64,000 bases of DNA from Streptomyces alfalfae (GTDB lineage: Bacteria; Actinomycetota; Actinomycetes; Streptomycetales; Streptomycetaceae): assembly GCF_004127445.1 (NCBI RefSeq), contig NZ_QEXM01000038.1, positions 186,001 through 250,000 of the forward strand, in the 5' to 3' direction. The notes beneath the pieces were generated by a model. That model was not told the origin of the DNA and did not search any database. It saw only the letters and a list, made by a program, of their open reading frames with translations. The position numbers were made by a program, and so were the translations under genes. Below are positions 9,035 to 17,136 of this stretch, piece after piece; the stretch's first letter is position 1; each line of letters begins with the position of its first letter.

Positions 9035-9664
9035 ATGCAGAGATCCGCCGTCACGGGTTCCGTCCGTGCGCGTGCCGTGCTGGGCGCGGCCCTGGTGTCG
9101 ACCGTGCTCTGCGCCGTCCCGGCGGGCGCGGCGCCCACCGGCGACGCGGGCGGAGCCGCGGCACGGGGAGCTGCCGTCGCCGCACGCGAACGCGCGTGCC
9201 CCATCGTCTACTTCGACCTGGGCGAGACCCTCGTCCACACGGCGGAGGACGGCGGCACCGGCTACCGTGCCGGCGCCGCCGCCTATGTGCGGGCCCTGCG
9301 CGAACGCCGCATCAAGGTCGGTCTGATCACCAACGTGCCGTCCTCCTGGGGCGCGACCGACGCCGAGCGTGCCGCCAGGCTGAAGCAGGAGGTCGACGCC
9401 ACGTGGCAGGGGCCCGTGCCCTTCGCGTGGCAGGACTTCGGCGACCGCGTGCTCACCCCGCGCACCGAGGCCGAGCGGAAACCGGCCCCCGCCCTCTGGC
9501 AGCGGGCGAAGGCCGGCTCGGGCCGCTGCCGGGTCGTCTACCAGGCGGAGACCGCCGAGGAGGTCAACGTGGCCGCCTCGCTCGGCTTCGTTCCGTACCG
9601 GATCGGCCGGCCGCACCGGCCGGCGTACCTTCCGGTGGGGTGGGTCGACCTTCTCGGCCGGTGA
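9035..9664 (+). CDS. Secreted HAD-like protein with degenerate catalytic motif
   Basis: A 209-residue protein with an N-terminal signal sequence (Arg near the start, then a hydrophobic run ending in PAGAAP). The mature part resembles HAD-superfamily hydrolases: YFDLGETLVHT aligns with motif I, VGLITNVPSS with motif II and ERKPAPALWQRA with the Lys region. The second motif I Asp is replaced by Gly, as in YihX-like and other members. The acid/base residue of classic phosphatases is therefore missing, and activity is uncertain. The ATG at 9035 is preferred because of the GAGGAAAGG stretch just upstream. The 3' end overlaps the convergent MFS gene by 101 bp. Confidence 0.7.
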   Translation: MQRSAVTGSVRARAVLGAALVSTVLCAVPAGAAPTGDAGGAAARGAAVAARERACPIVYFDLGETLVHTAEDGGTGYRAGAAAYVRALRERRIKVGLITNVPSSWGATDAERAARLKQEVDATWQGPVPFAWQDFGDRVLTPRTEAERKPAPALWQRAKAGSGRCRVVYQAETAEEVNVAASLGFVPYRIGRPHRPAYLPVGWVDLLGR

Positions 9665-10910
9665 CCCCGCGCCGCACCGCCCGGCCGCGCAGCAGCAGTT
9701 GGAAGACGGCGAGCAGGACGAGCGTCGCGAGCGCGCTGTGCCACAGCAGGGCGTCAAGTCGCCCGGCCGAGAGGTAGGCGCCCACGGCGATCGCGGCCAG
9801 CGCGCACACCGCGCGGTCCACGATGCTCTCGACCGAGAGCAGCGTGGCGCGCGGGGCGTGCGCGGGCACCGCGTCGTTCACCAGCTTGCGCTGCACGGGA
9901 TACGCGAAGCCGGTCGCGGCGGCGAACAGGCAGAGCAGTACGACGACCGCCCACGGCCCGCCGAACGTCATGGCGGCCAGGGCGCCCGCCAGCGCGAGGC
10001 TGAGGACGGAGACCCAGGCCACCGGCGGCAGCCTGCGGCTCAGCCACTGGGGCCGGGCCGCGGCCACCGCCTCGGCCACCGTCATCGCCGCCATCACCCC
10101 GCCGTGCGAGGCCTCGGCGATGCCGTGGTCGAGCAGGATCGGCTGGAAGAGGTTGACCTGGCAGATCCGGGAGAGCGTGAAGACGGCCACGCCCTGCACC
10201 ATCACCAGGGCCAGCCACCGCGAGGAGGCGACGCAGCGCAGCGCCGTGCCCGCGTCCCGCAGGAACGCGCCGCGCCCGCCGTCCGCCTTCGGCTCGCCCC
10301 CGTCCGATCCCGCGAGGCGGGGCAGCGCGACGACGCAGGCGAGGGAGCCCGCCGCGCCGGCCGCGCTGAGCACGTACGGGGCGGAGTGGGCCACGGACAT
10401 CAAGGGCCCGACCAGTGGCCAGCACACGACTTTCGCCGCCAGGCCGAGGGCGCGGGCGGTGCCCTCCGCCCGCAGATAGTGCTCGTCGCAGTTCTCGGCC
10501 CGCAGACCGTCGTACAGGTAGGCGCTCGCCGCTCCCGAGGTGAGCGACCTGCCCGCGGCGATGGCCAGGAAGTGGACGAGGAACCCGGTGTAGGAGGCGC
10601 TGACCACCGGAGCGAGGTTCGCCGCCGTCATGACCACCGCCCCGGCCCGCAGGCAGTTGCGGGCGCCGATCCGATCGGCGATCAGCCCGGTCGGGATCTC
10701 GAACAGGCAGAAGGCGACGTAGTAGATGCTCTGGATGCCGAAGATCTGCCCGTCCGAGAGCCCGGCGGCCTTCTGGTAGGCGTAGAACACCGGCATCCAC
10801 CACAGCAGGTTGAACAGCAGCTGGAAGCCGTAGTTGAGCCGGATGATCCGGCGGGCGGTGTCGGTCGGTCCGGCGCCCGCGCCGGGCCTGCCGGAGCGCG
10901 CTGCCCTCAC
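9564..10910 (-). CDS. MFS transporter
   Basis: A 448-residue multi-pass membrane protein with about twelve hydrophobic segments and the MFS loop signature around GLIADRIGARN, probably an exporter of a small molecule. The frame is open further upstream. The GTG at 10910 is preferred because it overlaps the stop of the dikinase-like gene (GTGA), which fits coupling. The last ~35 residues are an Arg/Pro/Gly-rich tail that reads antisense through the end of the HAD-like gene, so the original stop may have been lost. It is the third gene of the operon with the ATP-grasp and dikinase-like genes and could export their product or confer self-resistance. Confidence 0.85.
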   Translation of the reverse strand: MRAARSGRPGAGAGPTDTARRIIRLNYGFQLLFNLLWWMPVFYAYQKAAGLSDGQIFGIQSIYYVAFCLFEIPTGLIADRIGARNCLRAGAVVMTAANLAPVVSASYTGFLVHFLAIAAGRSLTSGAASAYLYDGLRAENCDEHYLRAEGTARALGLAAKVVCWPLVGPLMSVAHSAPYVLSAAGAAGSLACVVALPRLAGSDGGEPKADGGRGAFLRDAGTALRCVASSRWLALVMVQGVAVFTLSRICQVNLFQPILLDHGIAEASHGGVMAAMTVAEAVAAARPQWLSRRLPPVAWVSVLSLALAGALAAMTFGGPWAVVVLLCLFAAATGFAYPVQRKLVNDAVPAHAPRATLLSVESIVDRAVCALAAIAVGAYLSAGRLDALLWHSALATLVLLAVFQLLLRGRAVRRGVTGREGRPTPPEGTPAGAAGRSGTERSRARRPR

Positions 10911-12916
10911 AGCGCGTACGGGCGGATCTGGACCAGCCGGAAGTCGCCCTTGCCGGTCATCAGCCACTCGATGTCCAGCGGCTTGTCCACGTCGTCCGCG
11001 CTGAAGTGGGACTGAAGGAGCCGCCCGGTCAGGGACAGGTCGGCGAGCCGGGCGCGGACGGCGGCCGAGAGCCCGGCGCCCCAGGAGCCGAGGGCGACGG
11101 TGCGTCCGCCGCCCTCCACGGTGTTGTACAGGTACTGCTGCGGCAGGACCGAGCCGTCGACCACCTGCTCCGGGGAGCCGGGGGAGCAGTTGAGGTAGAC
11201 GTTGCGGAAGTCCTCGCGGCGGGTCGGGTCACAGGTCACGAGGACACCGCCGAGGGTGGCGGGCACGTACTCCTGGATGATGACGCCCATGTAGGTGTCG
11301 TCCAGGGAGATGCCGACCTGGTGGCGCAGGCGCACGCTGCGGGGCGAGAGCAGGGACGCCCACACCTGGCGCACGGCGTCCAGGAGTTCCCCGGCGCCGT
11401 GCACGGTGGTGACGGAGTCGTAGACGCCCGCCGCCGAGAAGCCGGGAAGGTCCTCGGCGTTGGACGAGGAGCGCACCACCAGGCGTCCGCGCGGGTCCGC
11501 GGGGGCGGGGAAGGCCTGGCTGATCTGCCGGGTGACCGACTCCGGCACGGGCGTGTGCCGGATCAGGTGCTGCAGTTGCAGGCACAGGGAGTCCAGGACG
11601 TCCGTCGCGTCGAGTTCGAGTGCCATCTTGAGCTTGCCGATGCCCTGCTGGAGAACGGGGGAGGAGGCGAGGAAGCGCTGCTGGAGCGCGAAGGGCAGGG
11701 CGACGCCCTCGGGCGCGCCGACCGCGTCCGCCACGAACTCGGCCGCGCGGGCGCGGAGTTCGGCCTCGGAGGGACCGCTGAGGCCGAGGCGGGCGGCGAG
11801 GTGTCCGTAGAGGTCCTCGCGCGGCGGCCGCGGCCGGCCGTAGAAGGCGGTGAGGTCGGCCGTGCGGCTGTCCAGCACGTGGTGCAGCTCGCCGAGGTTG
11901 GCGGCCTTGGTGCCGTAGCGGTCGCGGTCGGCGGCCCGCAGCCGGTGCAGGGCCAGTACCGGGACGTCTTCGAGCAGTGGTGGTTCGAGGCGGATGCGCT
12001 GCTGGTGCCAGGCCGGGGCGCGCAGGGCGGGTTCGTGGTCGAGGCGTTCGAGGGATATCTCGTCGTCGGCGACCCGGTAGCGCACCCACGCGCCGTCGAG
12101 GCCGTCCCGCTCGACGAGCTGTTCCAGGTCGCGCACGATGGCGTTGGGTATGCCCCAGCCGGAGGCGAGGACGTTGGTGTGGGAGAGCGGCGTGATCGGC
12201 GCGGTGTTGAGGAACCCGGCCACGCGCGGCACGTCGTCCGGCAGGCACGGCATCGCCACGATGTCCGCCCAGCCGAGCCCGGCCTCCGCCGCCGCGTACT
12301 CCTCCTGCGTACGGAAGAACCGCAGCCGCCCCGTGGCCTCGCCCGGGTTCAGCGGTGTCCTGGCCCTGGAGCCGAAGAGCTCGTGGCTCAGGACGCGGGG
12401 CACGAGCAGTTCGCTGATCGCCGCGAGCGCCTCCTCCTGCCCGTGGTTGGCGGGTTTGAGCAGCAGCGGGAGCCGGCCGTCGACGCGTGCGCGCACGAAC
12501 GCGTAGAAGAACTGGAGCAGTTCCCCGTGCATCGTGTCGGCCTCGGTCGTCTCCAGGACGAGGAAGGTGCGCTCGCGGCCGTCGGTGTCCTCGCCGGTGT
12601 GCAGGGAGAGCACACCGAGCAGGAAGCGACGCCCGGGGTCCATGTAGACGGAGGCGTTGAACGCGTCGAGCTCCGCGTCGAGCGTGGCGAGGTCCATGCC
12701 GAGGACGCGGGTGGCGATGTAGTTCACGTGGAAGGGGTGCGCCGCGGTGTCGAGCAGGTGCCAGGTGTCCTCGGCACGGTCGACGACGACCTTCAGGTAC
12801 GGGTGGCCCGCCAGGACCCCGGAGAGGGTGCGGAAGAGCGGCAGGGAGAGGTTCTCGCCGATGACCGTGCGGTCCGTGGCCGGTCCCGCGGCGTCGGTGA
12901 GCAGGTGGGCGGTCAT
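10907..12916 (-). CDS. Dikinase-like protein: phosphohistidine domain followed by PEP/pyruvate-type ATP-binding domain
   Basis: A 669-residue protein. Residues ~334-669 form a complete PPDK N-terminal-type ATP-binding domain: GTKAANLGEL at 335-344, LVVRSSSNAEDLPGFSAAG at 479-497, and a terminal DIEW...QIRP. Before it, ~188-262 looks like a swivelling phosphohistidine domain: NPGEATG at 190-196, then PLSHTNVLASGWGIPNA with His246 as the likely phospho-acceptor. The first ~185 residues are not recognised. The His-then-ATP order is that of glucan water dikinases and the reverse of PEP synthase. The ATG at 12916 overlaps the ATP-grasp stop (ATGA) and has GAGGAGGTG upstream. The substrate is unknown. 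Confidence 0.8.
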   Translation of the reverse strand: MTAHLLTDAAGPATDRTVIGENLSLPLFRTLSGVLAGHPYLKVVVDRAEDTWHLLDTAAHPFHVNYIATRVLGMDLATLDAELDAFNASVYMDPGRRFLLGVLSLHTGEDTDGRERTFLVLETTEADTMHGELLQFFYAFVRARVDGRLPLLLKPANHGQEEALAAISELLVPRVLSHELFGSRARTPLNPGEATGRLRFFRTQEEYAAAEAGLGWADIVAMPCLPDDVPRVAGFLNTAPITPLSHTNVLASGWGIPNAIVRDLEQLVERDGLDGAWVRYRVADDEISLERLDHEPALRAPAWHQQRIRLEPPLLEDVPVLALHRLRAADRDRYGTKAANLGELHHVLDSRTADLTAFYGRPRPPREDLYGHLAARLGLSGPSEAELRARAAEFVADAVGAPEGVALPFALQQRFLASSPVLQQGIGKLKMALELDATDVLDSLCLQLQHLIRHTPVPESVTRQISQAFPAPADPRGRLVVRSSSNAEDLPGFSAAGVYDSVTTVHGAGELLDAVRQVWASLLSPRSVRLRHQVGISLDDTYMGVIIQEYVPATLGGVLVTCDPTRREDFRNVYLNCSPGSPEQVVDGSVLPQQYLYNTVEGGGRTVALGSWGAGLSAAVRARLADLSLTGRLLQSHFSADDVDKPLDIEWLMTGKGDFRLVQIRPYAL

Positions 12917-14283
12917 GCCGGCACCTCCTCGCGGGCGCCGGGCAGCACCCGGGGGATGGCGTCCACCAGCGTCTCGAAGTCGCGGAGCACCGTCCGCGCG
13001 TCGGCGGCGGAGAGCAGGCACAGGGCCGCCATGGTGTTGGCGCCCGCGGCCGGGTCGTAGACCGGGACGACCTGGCCGTCGGCGAGCGAGCTCTCCGCGA
13101 CCACCGACAGGGCACTGCCCCGGCTGAGCGGGACGCCCGCCGCGACGGCGGGGAAGTCCCACACCTTGCGCTCCGGCCACGCCTCGCCGTCGCCGTCGAC
13201 CGCGAGGACGACGAGGGAACCCGCCGCGCCGCGCGCCCGGGCGGGGGTGAGGGCCCGTTCGGGCCACTCGACCGGGCGGCCGAGCAGATGGTCGACGAGC
13301 ATGCCGACCAGGTCGAGCCCGAACACCTCCTCGATCTGCGGCACGGTCATCGCGCCGCCGAACCGCGCGGCCGTCTCGATCAGCCACATCCGGCCGTCCG
13401 CGCCGAGCTTGATCTCGGTGTGGGTGCCGCAGTCGCGCAGGCCGAGCGCGTCGACGGCACGCCGGGCCAGGTCCACGATCCGGTCCTGGGCGTCCTGCGC
13501 CAGCAGGGCGGGGGTGATGCCCGCGCGTTCGGTGAACGGCTCGACCGTCGGCATCCGGCCGCTCAGGCACACCGGGTGGAAGGTTCCGTCGGCCACGACG
13601 CCCTCGACGCTGACGTAGTCGCCCCAGCCGGGCTCGTCGAACCAGTCCGCCGCGGTGCCGGTCACGATCCGCTCGACCACGAAGTCCGCGTCGGCCTCGG
13701 CCACATGCAGCTCCGCGTAGCCCAACTGGGCCGATTCGGCCATCACGTCACGGGAGCGGGCCCAGGCGGCGGACGCCTCGTGCGGGGAGCGGATGATCTG
13801 GTGCGCCGTCGAGCCCGCGCTCCAGGCCGCCTTGAGGAGCAGCGGTCCCGGCAGGTCGCGGGCCGCCGCGCGCAGGTCCGCCTCCGTGGCGACGGGGCGG
13901 AACTCGGGCTGGGGCAGCCCGTGCCGCTGCCAGGTGCGCCGCATCAGCCGCTTGTCACGGGCGAGCGCGGCGGCGCCGCCGGCTCCCGCGAGGCCGAGGG
14001 CCTCGCACGCCTCGGCGACGGCGACGACCGCGTACTCGGAGAAGGTGAGCACCGCGTCCACGCCGACGGCCCTGGCCCGCGACACGATCAAGGACACCAG
14101 GTCGGAGCGGTGCGTGCGGCCGGGCGTGATGACCGAGGCGCACAGTCTGCCGGCGGAGTCCGCCACGGCGGGAGGAAGAGCGCTGAGGGCCAGCAGGTGC
14201 ACTTGCGCCCTCGCGGCCGTCCGGGACAGGACGTGACCGAGCGGCGGACCACCCTTGGCATGCACTAACAGCACCTTGCTCAC
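12913..14283 (-). CDS. ATP-grasp domain ligase
   Basis: A 456-residue ATP-grasp enzyme of the carboxylate-amine ligase type, which activates a carboxylate as an acyl phosphate for attack by an amine or similar nucleophile. The ATP-grasp core spans about 100-320. It includes the Lys in LLLKAAWSAGS, the adenine-contacting region FVVERIVTG, and the metal and phosphate ligands in HTEIKLG and IETAARFGG. The start is a GTG with GGAG about 10 nt upstream. It is the first gene of the three-gene operon with the dikinase-like and MFS genes, and it diverges from a PAS-LuxR regulator. Such an operon suggests synthesis and export of an amide-containing small molecule; this is inference. Confidence 0.85.
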   Translation of the reverse strand: MSKVLLVHAKGGPPLGHVLSRTAARAQVHLLALSALPPAVADSAGRLCASVITPGRTHRSDLVSLIVSRARAVGVDAVLTFSEYAVVAVAEACEALGLAGAGGAAALARDKRLMRRTWQRHGLPQPEFRPVATEADLRAAARDLPGPLLLKAAWSAGSTAHQIIRSPHEASAAWARSRDVMAESAQLGYAELHVAEADADFVVERIVTGTAADWFDEPGWGDYVSVEGVVADGTFHPVCLSGRMPTVEPFTERAGITPALLAQDAQDRIVDLARRAVDALGLRDCGTHTEIKLGADGRMWLIETAARFGGAMTVPQIEEVFGLDLVGMLVDHLLGRPVEWPERALTPARARGAAGSLVVLAVDGDGEAWPERKVWDFPAVAAGVPLSRGSALSVVAESSLADGQVVPVYDPAAGANTMAALCLLSAADARTVLRDFETLVDAIPRVLPGAREEVPA

Positions 14284-14446
14284 TGAAGTTCGTCTCCATT
14301 CGTCCGGATTCCACGGATCGCCGTATGCGGGGGGATGGCGTGGTGAGTCCGGGGAGCCCCCGGGTCCACGTGGCGGGGCGTGTTCACCCGCTCACTCAAG
14401 GGGAACAGGTGGCAGGCGCCCGTGAGACCGCCGAGGCCGTGCACGA

Positions 14447-14507
14447 CTCAGGCATTTGCCTGAGAGCCCGCGACCCCCGGCGCTTCGGCCGGGCGGCGGG
14501 ATCGTGT
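14447..14507 (-). other. Possible structured leader RNA upstream of the ATP-grasp operon
   Basis: Between the operon start and the palindrome, the minus strand can fold as a three-way junction. One stem is the perfect 7-bp hairpin CTCAGGC / GCCTGAG with a 4-nt loop. Another is a GC hairpin built on CCCGGC / GCCGGG with a CGAAGC loop. A 5-bp closing pair, CACGA / TCGTG, can join them. The minus-strand text CTCTCAGGCA resembles the 3' part of glycine riboswitch aptamers, but the matching 5' GGGAGAG element is absent. Treat this as an unproven structured element. Confidence 0.3.
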
Positions 14508-14537
14508 GGGCGACAGGGCCGGACATCCGACGCAAGG

Positions 14538-14558
14538 TGACTGACTGTCAGTCAGTCA
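14538..14558. promoter_or_regulatory. Perfect 21-nt palindrome, probable TetR-type operator
   Basis: The 10-base arm TGACTGACTG is followed by a central T and the exact reverse complement of the arm. The palindrome lies 20 bp upstream of the PAS-LuxR start and 255 bp upstream of the ATP-grasp start, so it could control both directions. Length and symmetry fit TetR-family sites, but no TetR gene is adjacent. It could instead be bound by the LuxR-type protein itself. Confidence 0.65.
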
Positions 14559-14577
14559 TATACGGACGGAGACCACT

Positions 14578-15756
14578 GTGGACGATTCCAGGCTCAGGGC
14601 ACCGCGCGAACACCTCCCCGTGTACTGGTCGGACGTGGACGACACGGGGCCGGTGCCGGAGCGGGGCCGCGCCTTCGACGCGGGCCGGCCCCACCACGAG
14701 AGCCGCGCCCCCAGCCATGCGCACGGCCCGGCGGTGGAGGCCGACGCCCCCGCCGGGACACCGCGGCGATACGCCGCCTTCGCCGACCTCGTGGACCTCG
14801 CGCCGGCCGCCGCCTTCATACGGGACAGCGACGGCCGCTACCTGTGGGCCAACCACGCCTACGCGCACCTCTACGGCACCGTGCCGGAGGAGGTGGTGGG
14901 CAAGTGCATCGAGGACTTCGACGCACCGGCCGACGCCGACCAGTTCCGCACCCTCGACCAGGAGATACTCGACCGCGGCACGCCCGTACGCCACACCATC
15001 GGCTACCGGCGCCCCGACGGCAGCGCGGGCCGGGCCGTGGGCCACCGCTTCCCCGTACGGGAGGGCGCGCGGACCTGCGTGGCCGGAATCTACGTGGACG
15101 TCACCGACCACCTGCGCGCCACGGTCCAGTGGCAGGAGGCCGAGGAGAACCTCCAGGCGCTGCGCGACCACAGCGGGCTGCCCTGCGCACTGCTCTCGGC
15201 GAACGGCCGCGTGGTCGAGGCGAGCGCGGCGGCGGCCGAACTGTTCGGGATCAGCCTCCATGAACTGGTCGGCCGCCGGGCGCACACCTTGCTGGCCCCG
15301 GAGCCCGGCCTCGACCGGCTGCACCACCGGTGGAACACCCTGATAGCGCGTCGCACCAGACGGGTGGAGACCTCGGCGGTCCTCGTGGACGCCCACGGCC
15401 TGCACCGGCGCGCACAGCTCCACCTGACGACGATCGGCCACACGACCGCGCGGGCCCGGCACGTCTGGGCCGTCGTCACCCACCAGAGCCTCGCCCACGA
15501 GGCCCGTCCCTCGCTCACCGCCGCGCAGGTCCGCATCCTCTCCCTCCTGGCGGAGGGCAGCAGCAACAGCGGCATAGCGACCTCACTGAACCTGTCCCGC
15601 CAGACGGTCGACTACCACCTCAGCCGCCTGCGCCATCTGCTGGGCGCGGCGACCCGCCCGGCCCTCGTGGCGCGCGCCTACGTCCTCGGCATCCTGGCCC
15701 CCCGCGCCTGGCCCCCGCGCTCGGCCACGGCGGCACATCCGCTCAGCACCGTCTAG
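14578..15756 (+). CDS. PAS-PAS-LuxR transcriptional regulator
   Basis: A 392-residue regulator. The first ~65 residues are low-complexity. Two PAS-like domains follow, at about 65-185 (DLAPAAAFIRDSDGRYLWAN) and 195-310 (LPCALLSANGRVVEASAAAA). The LuxR-type HTH is at about 318-375 (LTAAQVRILSLLAEG, then SRQTVDYHLSRLRHLLG). It has no receiver domain, so it would sense a ligand or redox state through PAS rather than phosphorylation. The GTG at 14578 has GGAG 6 nt upstream. It is divergent from the ATP-grasp/dikinase/MFS operon, which it may control. Confidence 0.88.
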   Translation: MDDSRLRAPREHLPVYWSDVDDTGPVPERGRAFDAGRPHHESRAPSHAHGPAVEADAPAGTPRRYAAFADLVDLAPAAAFIRDSDGRYLWANHAYAHLYGTVPEEVVGKCIEDFDAPADADQFRTLDQEILDRGTPVRHTIGYRRPDGSAGRAVGHRFPVREGARTCVAGIYVDVTDHLRATVQWQEAEENLQALRDHSGLPCALLSANGRVVEASAAAAELFGISLHELVGRRAHTLLAPEPGLDRLHHRWNTLIARRTRRVETSAVLVDAHGLHRRAQLHLTTIGHTTARARHVWAVVTHQSLAHEARPSLTAAQVRILSLLAEGSSNSGIATSLNLSRQTVDYHLSRLRHLLGAATRPALVARAYVLGILAPRAWPPRSATAAHPLSTV

Positions 15757-15789
15757 GACCACGGGGCCGCCGGCCCCCTGGCACGGGAG

Positions 15790-15819
15790 GGCCCCCGGCA
15801 GTCACGTCCGCCGGGGGCC
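15790..15819. terminator. Bidirectional hairpin terminator
   Basis: GGCCCCCGGC at 15790-15799 pairs perfectly with GCCGGGGGCC at 15810-15819 around a 10-nt loop. It sits between the convergent PAS-LuxR and nitroreductase genes and could stop transcription from either side. No U-tract is present, as is usual in Streptomyces. Confidence 0.65.
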
Positions 15820-15835
15820 GGAAGGCGCTGCTCGC

Positions 15836-16237
15836 TCAGACGCGGTCCAGGACCACCACCGGGATCGACCGCTCGGTCTTGGTCTGGTACTCCTCGTACG
15901 CCGGCCACGTGGCGACCATCGTCCGCCACATGTCCGGCTTCTCGTCCGGGGTCGCGGTGCGGGCCCGGGCGGTGTAGCGGTCGCCCTTGATCTGCACCTG
16001 CACCTCGGGGTTCGCCTCCAGGTTGCGGTACCACAGGGGCGGCGCGTCGGCGCCCCCGTTGGAGGCGACCACCAGGACCGCGTCACCGTACGGCCGGTAG
16101 ATCAGGGGAGTGCTGCGCGGTTCCCCGCTCTTGCGGCCGGTGGTGGTGAGGATCAGCACCGTGGTGTTCTGCCAGTCGTGGCCCTCCGCGCCGTCGGTCT
16201 CCTGGTAGCGCCTGACATGCTCTTTGCCGAACAGCAT
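15836..16237 (-). CDS. Deazaflavin (F420)-dependent nitroreductase family protein
   Basis: A 133-residue member of the DDN-like split-barrel family, which uses F420H2 or related flavins to reduce diverse substrates. Recognisable features are TVLILTTTGRKSGEPRSTPL near residue 25, VVASNGGADAPPLWYRNLEANP near 60, and the terminal IPVVVLDRV. The frame is open upstream, but the ATG at 16237 is preferred: it has an AGGAG site about 8 nt upstream and gives the usual family length. The physiological substrate is unknown. Confidence 0.88.
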   Translation of the reverse strand: MLFGKEHVRRYQETDGAEGHDWQNTTVLILTTTGRKSGEPRSTPLIYRPYGDAVLVVASNGGADAPPLWYRNLEANPEVQVQIKGDRYTARARTATPDEKPDMWRTMVATWPAYEEYQTKTERSIPVVVLDRV

Positions 16238-16416
16238 CTGGTGTCTCCTCTGCGTCCTCACGCGGTCGTGCGGGTTCGTTGCACGTTGCACCACTCAGTC
16301 TCGCGGGAGACGGGCCGGTCTGCCATCACAGGGCGGCTGAACCGGCGCGCCAGGACCAACGCGGTGGGCACGGACGTGGTGAGGACGGCGGAGGAGGCGT
16401 CAGACCGACGGCGTGC

Positions 16417-16932
16417 TCAGCGGATGTTGACGTCGATGCACGCGTAGAAGGCGTTGGACGTGTCGCCGATGTTCCACACCGCGAGGACCTTGTGCCTGCC
16501 GGTGAAGTTGCCGAGGTTGACCTGGTGGGAGACGGTCGACGGCGGCTGCTGGTTGTGGCCGTCGATGGTGGCGACCTTCGTGCCGTCGACGAAGTACTCG
16601 TAGTTCGCGGTGCGGTGCCGGGCGGTGAACGTCCAGGTGAAGGTCTGCGTCCTGCTGACGTCGCTGACCTTCCAGCCCTTGCTGTCGTTGTCCAGTTCGG
16701 CGAACCGGGCGTTGCCGCCGCTGCAGCTGCGCAGGCCCTTGGGACCCTCCACGCTCTGCGGCTCGTACTTGATGTCGCCGCAGGCCACCGTGCGCGCGGC
16801 GCACTGCGCCTGGCGGCTCGCGGGACCGTTGACGTATCCGTGGGCACTGGCCGAACCGGTCGGCAGGGTCAGGGCGAGGACGGGTGCCATGCCGGCGCCG
16901 ATCACCGCGGCCATCTTCCGCTTCTTGTCCAT
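16417..16932 (-). CDS. Small secreted lytic polysaccharide monooxygenase (AA10)
   Basis: A 171-residue secreted copper enzyme that oxidatively cleaves chitin or cellulose. The signal peptide ends SASA before HGYVNGP. Cleavage there leaves His31 as the mature N-terminus, the first ligand of the histidine brace; the second is probably the His in TARHRTANYEYF. The size matches the compact single-domain AA10 enzymes of Streptomyces, with no binding module. The ATG has AAGGAG just upstream. A DasR-like site about 115 bp upstream supports control by N-acetylglucosamine status and favours chitin as substrate. Confidence 0.92.
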   Translation of the reverse strand: MDKKRKMAAVIGAGMAPVLALTLPTGSASAHGYVNGPASRQAQCAARTVACGDIKYEPQSVEGPKGLRSCSGGNARFAELDNDSKGWKVSDVSRTQTFTWTFTARHRTANYEYFVDGTKVATIDGHNQQPPSTVSHQVNLGNFTGRHKVLAVWNIGDTSNAFYACIDVNIR

Positions 16933-17044
16933 GCGTACTCCTTCACGGGGCGTGCTTCCTGGGGGTGTGCGACGTGAAGTGCTCGTGGGGCGGCGGAGCG
17001 GTACGGGGGCCGAGCAGTGGGGTGGGATGTGCCCGGCTGCCGAT

Positions 17045-17056
17045 TAGTCCAGACCA
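17045..17056. promoter_or_regulatory. DasR-responsive-element-like site upstream of the LPMO
   Basis: TAGTCCAGACCA differs at two positions from the core TGGTCTAGACCA of DasR sites and of the repeats found in Streptomyces chitinase promoters. It lies about 115 bp upstream of the LPMO start on the promoter side. The match is imperfect, but the position is right for the gene's likely function. Confidence 0.45.
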
Positions 17057-17136
17057 TAGACTTCGGCCGGGCGCCGTCAAGATGGGATTCCGGCCATGCG
17101 GCGCGAGCCGTGTCCGGTACCGGTTCGCGTCCCGGT

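Noticed and set aside
14447..14507. Glycine riboswitch
   Set aside because: Only the CTCTCAGGCA fragment fits. The GGGAGAG element and the CCGAAGGxGCAA loop are missing, and the downstream genes are not glycine genes.
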